From positions 1 through 64,000 of the forward strand of contig JAWPHD010001431.1 of the NCBI GenBank assembly GCA_037043455.1: 64,000 nucleotides of DNA, read 5' to 3'. This document shows, piece after piece, positions 32,079 to 44,422 of this stretch (its first letter is position 1; each line of letters opens with the position of its first letter). Under the pieces are notes generated by a model. That model had not been told where the DNA came from and did no database searches. It saw only the letters and a program-made list of their open reading frames with translations. The position numbers and the translations under genes are program-made. The stretch is from Cyrtodaria siliqua (taxonomy: Eukaryota > Mollusca > Bivalvia > Adapedonta > Hiatellidae).

Positions 32079-34370
32079 GAGTCTATCGACCACATGCTAT
32101 TTAATTAACGTCTAACAGGTTTTTAAATCAGTGTTCTTCTTTTGAAAATAACTGATTTCAAGAACATGCCTACAACACGTTTTAATGGTTCTGGCACCGT
32201 TTGATAATTATCCGGTGTTGCCGATGAGCCTGTTGTCACCTTTATTTGCGAATATTTATTTTTTAAGACAATCATTTAACCTTTATATGATTTAACCTTT
32301 ATATGAAAGATCTTAATCCACACCAAAACACTGACTGAAAGTCCCATGTTTTGTTTAGATGTTACGTTTCCCGGTGACTGAATAAAGAACTGGCCCGTTT
32401 TATAAAACAACTTACGACCATTTTGATGGTAAATCAATTTCTTGAATGCTTCACTATAAATTACACTTTTCAAATAAACGTGATTTCATTTCATTTTCTT
32501 ATACATGTGATATTTCTGCTCAACGTGCACACGTAATTGTCTACATTAAATGCTTAGGTGGAAAACAAAGAACGATTTTAAAATTTGAGACTTATCGTTA
32601 GATGTATAATAAAACAGAGTCCAGATTCGCAGAAACTTAATTAAAAGTGGTCAACATCCCTTGAGGTAAGTTAAAAAAATGTGTGATGTGTTATGAACAT
32701 ATGTCAAATACTTTTCAAGTTATGAGCAAAGGTAATGTTGCATTTAGAGTGACGGACGGACGACGACGGAAGACGACGGACAAAGTGACCCCTGAAAGCT
32801 ACGCAGGCGACACAAAAAACTGTCGATTGTTTGTAAAAAAAAAAAAAATGATCAGAACTGTCCATTTCGGTGTATTGGTTACATGTGATGAGTTGTCCGG
32901 CATTTGTAGTTCATCCGTTATAGTTTGCATGTTGTTAGCAAGAAGACAAGTGTAAATATTTTGCCAAATGTATTCCGTTTAGGGCATACACGTTTATTAA
33001 ACGTATTTTTCTATTTATTCGTATTTTAGGCATTGGCATTTGAACGAAAGGTGAAATTGTCTTGCAAAATGTATTGCATGTAAGGCATACATGTTTAAGG
33101 CATACATGTTTAACGAACATAATTTCTGTTTATTCATATGCTATCCATTGAAAGTTAAGCCGGTTAAATCGATTCTGCGTCATGTAGTATTTTTACTTTT
33201 TTCTTATTACACTTTAAGAATAACTATAGCCAATATGTTCATTAAACATGTATGTTCCACATGTAATTTATTTTGCAAAACAACTGAACTTAACTATTTC
33301 TCAAGATACGGATTTGGAAAGACGACAAACGCTGGACAACTAACCGAAACGCAAGTTCACAATTGTTTTGTCTTAGAAGCGTCATGCACAATTGTTTTGG
33401 GGGAAAACACATAAACACATATTGCAAAGAACATTGTAAAGAATATATATATATATATATAAAAAGGGGTTGCAGCCAGTTAGAGAAAGAACAAAAGTTT
33501 GCTGTTGTAGAGGTTTTAATCACAGTCCACTTTGTAACACGAAATTCATAAATTTTGAAGTTTGACTTTGAATTGAATTGTATTGGTGTTTTAAGGCGCA
33601 CTAACACATGAAAAGGTTATATGGCGCCTAACAGGCATGAACATGCCAGGCTCGTCTTCCATGTACATCGAGATAAAATATGGAAAATGGGCCTAGAACC
33701 TTCTCACCCTGAACAGTACTGTTTTTAATGTAAAGAGATTGAAAAATGTTACATCCTAAGTTTACTCTCTTGGTTGAGAACGTTGAAGGGACAACATTTG
33801 GTGTGTTATATGTTGTTTTAGTATTTTTGTCGAAAGGAAATGGTCTTATGTAGCCATGTGCCATTGAATTAACAGCTGCAGATTATACATACAATATATA
33901 GCGGAAATCCCGATATGCTTTTCTTTTTTTCCTTTAGTGTATATGCACAGTTTGATGGAGTAATACGGCAGGGGAAATATACAAAAACAATCACTAAAAT
34001 ATGACTAACAAAATAACATTGAAAACGTTGAGAACCTAAAATAAAAAATAAAAAAGTCATTGCAACTGAGAGTAACATGAAATAGTCATAGGCATGGACA
34101 TTTGAAACATAACATGTTAATGAAAATATTGAAGACTGAATGGGCCGGGTCGTGGTGGGAGGGATTTTCCCTACTATCCCTAAAGAGAAAAGAAAAAACG
34201 CATAAACATTTAATTGGAACATTTTGATAAGTCTTCGGTATTTATATTGTGCATATTTACAACCAATTTACATTTGTGGAGAAAAAACAGCTTTTGTACG
34301 ATTATACAAAATAATGTTACTTTTGCCCACTCACCCGTTATCATGTGTAGAAGTTGTACGCTTTTGGTTG
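32079..34370. other. intergenic, small repeat remnants only
   Basis: Holds a GGACGGAC-type repeat remnant (about 32690-32830) and a minus-strand element tail near 33565-33630 (attgaattgtattggtgttt, then aaggcgcactaacacatg), resembling mollusc SINE 3' ends. No gene was seen. Confidence 0.35.
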
Positions 34371-34379
34371 AATCTCTTA

Positions 34380-34465
34380 AGTGACTAGTGCATATGTGAT
34401 AACTACTGTCTCATTTTAACATATGAAATATGCCTTATTACAGCGAAAATCCTAGCGCAGATTAT
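34380..34465. repeat. dispersed repeat R2, copy 1
   Basis: Shares tctcattttaacatatgaaa and tatgccttattacagcg with 35790-35883. Confidence 0.6.
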
Positions 34466-34470
34466 AGGTT

Positions 34471-34565
34471 ATTGGACATATGCACGAGTTCTTTCGCGTA
34501 TTAATATTGCGCTACTTTAGGAGCGCAATATTTATGCGCGAAAGAACGAGTGCATATATTCCAAT
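34471..34565. repeat. foldback, 43-bp arms
   Basis: Arms 34471-34513 and 34522-34565 are inverted copies (attggacatatgcacgag / ctcgtgcatatattccaat type) with an 8-base loop. Confidence 0.75.
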
Positions 34566-34940
34566 ATAAATCTACTAACCTTTGTATTGCATACGCATTT
34601 TTAAATTAGAACAATAAAATAGGTTGTAACATTTAATTTTCACCAAAAACGTTTATTTATAACAACCATATTGTCGTTACATCGTGGGAATGTTCACATT
34701 GAAATCAACATTTTTTACATCAAGTGACATACTTTCTTTGACATGAACAGAAAATTGCACCAATCGCGTATACACACCCAATATGACGTTACTACACGTC
34801 CATATGAGATTTGGGCGATTACATGTCAATCAATATGAGCGAAAATTGACGTTCCTGTTACATTGAAAGTAAACGGCGCTTGTAAATCCGTATGCAATAA
34901 ATAGAGGATATTTGTTGTTTTGGAGTGAATAATATACAAT

Positions 34941-35072
34941 TATGGACTTTTCAGCTGTTATACATGATGTGATATGCACCAAAAAAATCATTATTGACCG
35001 AGGCGATAGCCGAGGTCAATAATGATTTTTTGGTGCATATCAACATCATGTATAACAGCTGAAAAGTCCATA
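34941..35072. repeat. foldback, about 58-bp near-perfect arms
   Basis: tatggacttttcagctgtta begins the left arm and its complement ends at 35072. The loop is gaggcgatagccga (about 35000-35013). Short tandem units (caggtcaatatcaaaaaaa) follow at 35097-35190. Confidence 0.85.
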
Positions 35073-35772
35073 ACTGTTTTATTATATAACCCTCAATTTA
35101 CAATTATATAAAACAGGTCAATATCAAAAAAACAATTATATAAAACAGGTCAATATCAAAAAAACAGGTCAATATCAAAAAAACAGGTCAATATCGCTAG
35201 ATATTTTTTCTAAAAAAATACTTTTTAGCCAATGAAAACGCGTCTATTTATAGGTTATATAATAACATATTTTATTTCAACGAGAAGTGAGAAGAATGCG
35301 AAAATATGTTTTTCACGACAAAACAACACATTTTCTTTTTATTTTATGATTTTACAAACAATTTTTTAGGGAAACTGCGGTAGAACAACACGGGAGGCAA
35401 TTTCAATACTAGCTGCTTTACACATTTTTTGTGCGACTCCAAAAAAAAAGTCCTAAGATATTTTATTTTTACACAAATAGAACAATTTGTTTAATATATT
35501 ATATATCGGCAATCATTTCCTTTTAACTTTAAAATCAATTTCAAATCATTGTTTGAACAGAATGTAAAATTCGCAGTGTTTTTCTCTCGGCATGTTTACA
35601 TTTGCGTAGGAATATCTTGTGAACCATTTTACTGCGCATCTGTGTTCGGTGTACATTTAAAAGTAGTCCCGGCAGCTACTGTGGAATAAAACTCGATATT
35701 CCACAGTGTGGAATAACACTTTTATTTCACTGATAAAATACAGTATTTCATTGCATATCATAAAATAAAACC

Positions 35773-35934
35773 AGATATTTCCTCGAAAACCAGTGACTAG
35801 TACATATAACTACTCCAATATGGCAGTCTCATTTTAACATATGAAATATGCCTTATTACAGCGCAAATCCTAACGCAGAAACATACAAGCAATTGGCATT
35901 TGTCATATGAAACCAGATATTTCCTCGAAAACCA
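35773..35934. repeat. dispersed repeat R2, copy 2, with internal duplication
   Basis: 35790-35883 matches 34380-34465. The block ccagatatttcctcgaaaac occurs at both 35773 and 35912, bracketing it. Confidence 0.55.
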
Positions 35935-36037
35935 GCTTTAAATAATGGAACATGAAGCCGTGATTCAGCGAACCAGGCAGTTTGAATTAGCATTGTCTTT
36001 GCATGCGTTATCATGCACAACATATAGTTAATATATC

Positions 36038-36090
36038 TCAGTTATCATCCAAGAAGCAATCAGTGGTGCCTAATTTCGCCTTTGGAGTTT
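36038..36090 (-). CDS. alternative last exon of lectin/WSC gene (weak)
   Basis: After a good acceptor (tttttatttttcag on the minus strand), the phase left by exon 7 opens KTPKAKLGTTDCFLDDN then a stop. It looks like a short tail with no membrane segment. It competes with the exon at 36513-36589. Confidence 0.2.
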
Positions 36091-36512
36091 CTGAAAAATA
36101 AAAAGCAACAAATAAAAACACTAATTTTATTCCACTCAATTCTCACCTGTTGAAGAGAACGATAATTTATTAAAAAACGTTAAGACATTGTCTGTAAGGT
36201 AACAGCATTTGTTTAATTGTATGTGTGCGCCATATACCGTATTCACAGTACAGTATTTACATTTGTTTATATTTATTCATCATTAATATCCTTTTTATAC
36301 TTTTGTTTTACTTCTGTTGTAGTTTAGGAGAAAATATGTCTAAACTACAGTCTGGTACCCAGCTTAGATTGCAGCATCAACTAAGACTAACGTCTATCTT
36401 TGTAAATGTGCTTGGGAAACACGGCACCAGAAATCATCCGTGACAACTGACGCACAGGATTGTAACTGATAAATACATGTTCTAGAAAGTATTTACCTTT
36501 AAGCGAACTGAT

Positions 36513-36589
36513 TTAGATTGCCCAGCGGACGACATGTGTGTGCAGCCCCAGCAGCGGTGTTGCTAATAGGAACAGTAAGTGTAGAACTG
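36513..36589 (-). CDS. lectin/WSC exon 8 candidate: hydrophobic C-terminus
   Basis: Minus-strand acceptor cctttctttcag at 36591-36590. Joining in the phase left by exon 7 gives T-VLHLLFLLATPLLGL followed by nine residues and TAA (36515-36513). A Ser/Thr stalk ending in a hydrophobic tail would fit a GPI signal or a short membrane anchor. The 7.5-kb intron before it makes the link uncertain. Confidence 0.35.
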
Positions 36590-39500
36590 CTGAAAGAAAG
36601 GATGGCGAATAATGAACATTGGTGTTTAGGCCACAGCAGGGCTTATATGAATATGTCATATAAAGCCCTGGCCACAGCAAATTAATTTCTTGGTCATTGG
36701 ATTTATTTTTTGAAATGGAGCGAGCGAGCGAAAAAAAGAGTTCCATTTCGGAAATTTATGGAGCAAGCGAGGAAGCGAAAAAGTATAATGTCTATATTTT
36801 CAATCATCTGAAGAAAAAAAAAGTTTGATTTAAAGCACTTTATATGTATAAACTCTTCATTCATACACATTATGTATCCTCTGTATGTATTTGTATCTAA
36901 ATGTTTCTACACAGCCACAGAAAAGAAGAAACTAATTATTATCTGAAATTTCAAGGCTTTAGCCCAAGTAGTCAACTTGCTACTTTGTGAAAATTGTAAA
37001 GCAAATGTTATCTATAGAAAGTTACTTTTGTGGGGTATACATATCTGTACTTTACTACATTAGTAAAATGACTTGTACAGCTAAAAGACAAGGTTATAAC
37101 AATATGGAATAAGGGTACAAGTATCATTATTCAGTCTTCCACGAAACAATTCAATCAAACAGAACACAGAACCAGCAGCTCTGTTTGAGAAATTGTTCAC
37201 TGAATTCTACATGTTGTTTTTATTTTGCATTAAATGTCGAAGAAACAATAAAATCACAAAAAAGAACAAACAGTTAATGATGAAGTGCAATATATCTTAA
37301 TACAACAAAACACTGAGATTTTCTATCTTGAAAGGATCTACCTCTCTAAATTGCATACTACTGATGCAATACACTAGCTGAAGAGTATAGATCACATGAC
37401 ATTAAGCTACTTCTTTCCTTTAAAAAAATCAAGTTGCTGTAAAATAAACTACAAATATTAAATACAAATATTAAATAAACTTTAAAAACCTTAAAAAAAA
37501 TAACTGAACAAGTATGGACTATCTATCATAAAAATACAATAAAAGAAGCGTGAAATTCATAACAACAATAATAGGTGTAAAAAGATACAGTGAATGGGTA
37601 TTATCAGTACTGGCCACATGAAATAAAGTTAATGGGTTTTTTAAAAACGTAAGTTAATAAAATGAGCTATACACTATAACAAGAAATGTCACTATTAAGA
37701 GACAAATGCCTCCAAATAAGGCACATTTGTCCAAGCTTATTTTAAAATCCCTCAGTGCATGTCAGACAGACTTATACACTGGACACAAAAATAACGCTAT
37801 TTAACCGACCGTATAACAACGTTGACCTTCATAACTTCATAACAACAACAGAAGTATGTAGCACTAGTACAGAAAGAATAATACTGCACTAGTACAGAAA
37901 GAATAATGCTGAAACAATTGTTCTTATTACTTATGTCCTGAATCACATATACATGGGCTTTCTAAAACTGTCATTACCACGTCTGACAATTACCATGCGA
38001 AAACCAGCGGTGGCTGTCATCCTTGACAGGTGCGCTTTATTGACGATCTGGCGGTGCGTTTGTTGTACTTGTACAGATTATAATTGAGTTAAAGGCTACT
38101 TTACTATGAATGTGCATCGCGATCGTAAGTAAAAAATTCACGCATGCAAAAACATTTTTCCTTTTTTTTTAAAGTGATGCTGGCGGAAGCGAAATTTAAT
38201 TTTGAGAGAAAATTGATGCGGTAAATCTGATGACCAAGAAATTATTTTGGTGTGACCTTAACGCCATTTTCCCAGCACATTTTAGGTTATGTGTGACGGT
38301 CGATTTTTTTGTGGTGGAGGCAGACTACCCACTTATTCCTGGGTAGAACCAGTACTGTATACCTCCCGCCATCCATAAGAATCGACAAGTTGAGCTCCCA
38401 GTGGGATTCGAACCCGCAGCAGTGAGAGGCGAAGGTTTACAACGCAACGTCGTTAACCATTCGGCCACGGAGAACTTTGTATCTGCAAGATTAGAAAACG
38501 GTAATAATTCACGAATACTTGACTGTGCTTCAATTGAGACCTAGTAAGTGGCTTTATTGGGCAGATAGTGGGTGGTCTGTAGAGTAGCGCAAGGGATTGT
38601 CTATATCAAAAGGTCCCGCATGTCCTGTATTTAGTTAACGAAGAGATTCCATGATATCATTCACGGGAACAACATATTTCAAGATGGCGTCCAATATGGC
38701 AGTCACAATTCTCCAATTCTTTATTTATAGTAAGATTATCTGTATACTCAAGAACTATGACATTTTATTTTGTATGACATGAACAAATTATCGCATAAAA
38801 CAAGACAACGGTGCCCGAACGATGGTTGAATGGTGTTTTACGTCATTTCAGCAAATGTTAGGCTATATATGACGGTCGATTGTTTCATGACGGAGGCAGA
38901 CCACCCAGTTGTTCCTAGACGGTTTTCGTGCCCGGAGATCTTGCGAAACCCAGCTAGTGGGCTTCATACACGACCTTGTTTAGTCATTGCAGAAGGGGCA
39001 GATCGACATCGCCATCATGAATTTTAGTAAGGCGTTTGATGTAGTCCACCATGGCAGATAGTCCACCATGGCAGACTACTGTACAAGGCAGATCACTCCG
39101 GCATTAGAGGAGACACAAATCGCTGGATTGAGGCATTTCTGAGCGACCGAACCCAGCAAGTAGTTGTTGATGGTGCAACTGCCAGCAAGGCAATCGTAGA
39201 ATCGGGTGTTCCCCAGGGTTACGTTATAGGACCTCTTCTATTTCTGTTATATGTAAACGACCTACCGGCAGCTGTTAGTTCCAAGGTACGACTATTTGGT
39301 GACTTACAGAGAAGTTAGATCACCCTCGGAAGCTACATTATTGCAGAAAGACCTGGACAGCATAGCCCACTGGGAACAGAGATGGAAGATGTCCTTCAAT
39401 ATTGACAAATGCCACATCATGCACATTACAAGATCAAGAAAAGCTATCAACACTACTTACACACTTCATAATCAAACACTATCAACAGTAAACCAAACCA

Positions 39501-42500
39501 ATCTACATATCTAGGGATGGAATTCACATCAGACTTATCATGGTCCCCATATGTTAACAAAGTCACAAATAAAGCTAGCCAAAGCTTTGGATTCCTAGAG
39601 CGCAATCAACACTCTGCAAAACCCGAAACTAAACAAGCAGCCTACTGCTCCATATTCCGACCAACCCTCGAGTACAGTTCCCCTGTATGGGATCCGTATC
39701 ATATCAAGGATATACAGAAATTTGAAGGGGTACAACAGTGTAACTAGATTTGTGTGCAACAACTATTCCAAGGCTCCGGGCACAGTTACCAATCTATTAT
39801 AAAACTTGAAATGGGAGTCTCTTGAACACAGAAGGCAAACCAGTCGCCTTTCTCTTTTCTACAAAATAGTTTACAACCAGGTCGACATTCTCCCTTCTCA
39901 GTACTTAACGTCATAAACCCGTCAAACCAGACACGATTATCATATAGCCTATCAAAAACCCATCACCACAGTTACTGTTACAAATATTCATACTTTCCTC
40001 GCACAATTACAGCTTGGAATTCCCTGCCATGACATGTAGTCAGTGCTGACTCGATCCTTGGATTTAAGTCAGGGCTGGCTATACTGTCATTCCCATGTGC
40101 CTTCTCAGTGTCTTGAACATTTGAACACAGTGTCAGGCATTTTTATAGGCATATTTTATTCGAACTAGTTTTTATCGCATTGCCTTGTTCTCCTGGGTGG
40201 ATTGAGTAGCTTGGGAAACTTGGCAATCTTTCACTTTTTTAACCCCCCATGCATGGCCGTATAATCGGAATTGATTCTTTGCCATTATTGTAAAAGAAGA
40301 ATTGAATTGAATGTTGTTTTACGGCTCATCAACACAGTATAGGTTATTTAGAGCCACCCCAGAGAGAGGGGAAGGATACATAGGAACCCGGGAACCGTGC
40401 CCTACTATTATTATCGAATAGATTCCTATGGTTCTTCAACGTGCTCGGAGGATAGACCGATACACGGGACCGCCCGGTTTACGTCCCCATCCGACGGATG
40501 AGTAAAGAAGAGCCGATAGGTATCTTCCGCAATAAGAATCGACACATTCTCACTAACAAGTCGAGCTCTGTTAAACGACCTGAACGTGACAAACATCACG
40601 TATTATACATATATTGGCCTTTATTAAACTCGTGGTGGAATTTTAAATTGCAACAAGAAGCAGTCTGAGAGACAGCCATATTCCCCGCCGCAGTATGTTT
40701 CCCTATGTATGGCCTTGACTTTGAATATTCAGACAAGGGTGTTAGGTTAACAAGAGGTCAATGACCTTGAAGCTCTACTGATAGATTTTGATAGCTAGGT
40801 GATCAGCATTCCTGTGAAGTTTCATAAAAAAATGTCAAGTAGTTTCAGAGGAGTAGTTGCTACAAGTTGAAGTTTTTACTATATAACTCTAGGTAAACAA
40901 AGATGGCCACTGGCAGCCATGTTTAATGTCGAATCAAAGTAATTTTCGATAAGGATCAACATCTTGTCATTCTGATCATTTCAGAAAAAGTCCCATATCA
41001 ATATCACTTACAGTTTTCAAGAAGTAGTCGCTACAAACTTTTTTTTAAAAAATCTGTTTTTAGCCATGGCGGCCATCTTGAATTTCCGGCCGACCTAAAA
41101 AAAATCTGGGATCAATTAGACATCAAGAGCAACATTCCTGTGAAGTTTCATAAAAATGTGTCAAGTAGTTTCAGAGAAGTAGTTGCTACAAGTTGTTACT
41201 ATATAAATCTATGTAAACAAAGATGGCCGCTAGCAGCCATGTTTAAAGTTGCATCGAAATAAATTTCGACAAGGATCAACATCATGTCATGCTGATCATT
41301 TTAGAAAATGTCCCATATCAATATCACTTACAGTTTTCAAGAAGTAGTCGCTACAAATGTATTTATTTTAAATCTATTTTTAGCCGTGGCGGCCATTTTG
41401 AATTTCCGGCCAGCCTGAAATTTTGCTAGGATCAACTAGACATCAAGAGAAACATTCCTGTGAAGTTTCATGAACATCCGTCAAGTAGTTTCAGAAAAGT
41501 AGTCGCTACAAGTTTTTACTATATAACTCTATGTAAGCAAAGATGGCCGCTGGCAGCCATGTTTAACGTCGAATCAAAACGATTTTTGACAACGACCAAC
41601 ATCATGTCATGCTGATCATTTTAGAAAAAGTCCCATATCAATATCACTTCTAGTTTTCAAGAAGTAGTCGCTACAAACTTATTTTTTAAAAATATATTTT
41701 TAGCTGTGGCGGCCATCTTGAATTTCTGGCCGATCTGAAATTTTGCTAGGATCAATTACACATCAAGAGCAACATTCCTGTAAAGTTTCATGAAAATCCG
41801 CCAAGTAGTTTCAGAGGAGTAGTCGCTACAAGTTTTTACTATATAACTCTATGTAAACAAAGATGGCCGCTGGCAGCCATGTTTAACGTCGAATCAAAAC
41901 GATTTTTGACAACGACCAACATCATGTCATGCTGATCATTTTAGAAAAAGTCCCATATCAATATCACTTATAGTTTTCAAGAAGTAGTCGCTACAAACTT
42001 GTATTTTAAAAATCTATTTTTAGCTTTGGCAGCCATCTTGGATTTCACATCAACATGAATTTTTGCTAGGATCAACTAGACTTCATGGGCAACATTTCTG
42101 TAAAGTTTCATGAATATCCATCCAGTAGTTTCAGAGGAGTAGTCGCTACAAATAAAAGTTTACGGACGGACGGACAGACAGACGGACGACGGACGCCGCA
42201 CCACGGCATAAGCTCTGCTGATCTCTGATCAGAAGAGCTAAAAACCTATCTATGCATGCAAAAGTTATTGAACGGACATTAATAGAACGGATATATTACA
42301 TACATTGCTTCTTACTATAGAAGTATGTGGTGAATTACTCTTAGAATGGCCTTGACTTTGAAAATACAGAAACAAATGTTTCCTTCTGAATATCGCTTTG
42401 ATGATGGTTCATATTTATTAAAAAAATATCAATGAAGGTAAGAGTTCTGACACAAACACAAAATGGCCTCAACATATGAATATAAGATACGAACGACCTT

Positions 42501-44384
42501 CAGTGCGGCATTTACCTTGAAGACACTAACATGGATGTTGGGTTGTACACATCAATGAGAAGAGTAAATGCGCCAAGTTATTTTGAAATCCTTCCATACA
42601 TGCACGAGTATTGAAGAGGACACGAAATGGACTTTACAATAGGCATACAAGAATTACAAGTATAAAATTATAAAGGGCAATAATTCTAATTTAAATTAAG
42701 AAAGAGTTATGGTTCTTGAGTTCAGCAATTCCTCTCATTGCCCTATCCGTGTGAAATTTCATTGCAGTCCCTCTAGTACATTTTGAGTTATAAGTATACA
42801 ATTACAAGGGCAATAACTCTAATTTAAATGAAGACATAGTTATAGTTCTTACCCTCTGCACTTTCTGTCATTGCCCTCTATCATTGTGTGAAATGCATTT
42901 CAGTCCCTCTAGTAATTTTTGAGTTACAGAGCGAATGATAGGTATAACATTCAAAAGGGCATAACTCTAATTTAAATGAAGACAAAGTTATGGTTCTTGT
43001 GGTCTGCACTTTCTCTCACTGCCCTCTATCATTGTGTGAAATTGTATTGCAATTCCTTCTAGTAGTTTTCGAGCGGACACGTATTATAAATATAAAAGTA
43101 AAGGGCAATAACTATAATTTAAATAAAGACAGAGTTATCGTTCTTGCGCTCTGCACTTTCTCTCATTGCCCTCCACACTGTGAGAAATTGTATTGCAGTC
43201 AATCTAGGTTTTTGAGCTATTGTGCGGACACGAATTATAAATATAAAAGTACAAAGGGCAATAACACTAATTTAAACAAAGTTAAGATTCCAGCGCTCTG
43301 CACTTCCTCTCATTGCCCTCTATCATTGTGTGAAATTTCATTGCAGTCCATCTCGTAGTTTTTGATTTATTGAGCGGACACGAATTATTAGTATAAAATT
43401 ACAAATAGGCAATACGTAACTCTAATTTAAATGAAGACAGAGTTATGGTTCTTGCGTTCTGCACTTCCTTTCATTGCCCTCTCATTGTTTGAAATTGCAT
43501 TGCAGTCACTCTAGTAGTTTTTTAGTTATACAGCGGAAACGAAATGTGACGGACGGACTGAAGGGCATTACTATATCCCACTTCCGGCTGCGGCGGCTGG
43601 GGATAAATAGAAAATCAGAACTTTAAGGCCGCAAATTTGACCGACGTAAAAGAGGCAGAACACTTCAAAGAGGCAAAATACGAAACATTTAACGATGGCA
43701 ATCAGTTGCACCCATGTTCATCATAGGCGTAACCTATAGATGCCTCCGTGTCCGCGATAGTAAAGACGCTATGTCTAAAACTGTCTCACCTCTCACCGCT
43801 GCGGGTTCGAATCCCACTGGGAGCTCGACTTTTAGTTCATATATGTACTAACATGAACTAAAAAAATGAAACACCGTTCAACCAAACAAACAGAGATGTA
43901 AACTGAAGTCCTGCATAAAATAGGCGAATGTCTCCGTTCATAAACTCGGATATATCCATATAAATCATGAAATTTCTCAAAATAGACCTTGTTATAGGTT
44001 TGTAAAAATGTCGCTGAACAAGTACGATTTTAATCATATTAGATACCTTATCATATCATTATCTATGTCCATGCTGCGTCAATGTCATACCTAAACTAAA
44101 AGTATACAGAACACCACCAGAGGACGCGGAACAGTAACTTACTCGAGTATCGTGTATTACTTGCTGCAGACGTGACATTGATGGGCTCAGCGTAGGGATT
44201 CACTGTCGGAAGTGGGGTTTTAGGTGCTATTGTAGACGACGAAGTTGTAACTGTGGAAACTGGACTGGTTACTGACTGCGTTACTGTATACTCTGAAGTA
44301 GTGTAATAACAGGTTAGCTATAGTGATTCTAACTGATTTAGTTTAACAGTTAATCTTCAACATTAAGAAACCGCGGTCGGTCGC

Positions 44385-44422
<38 letters not shown>

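Noticed and set aside
36513..36589. Donor-like AAAG|gtaaat just after the TAA of the candidate last exon
   Set aside because: All frames that reach it are closed by stops, so it was not used to extend the coding exon; it may only be a UTR splice.
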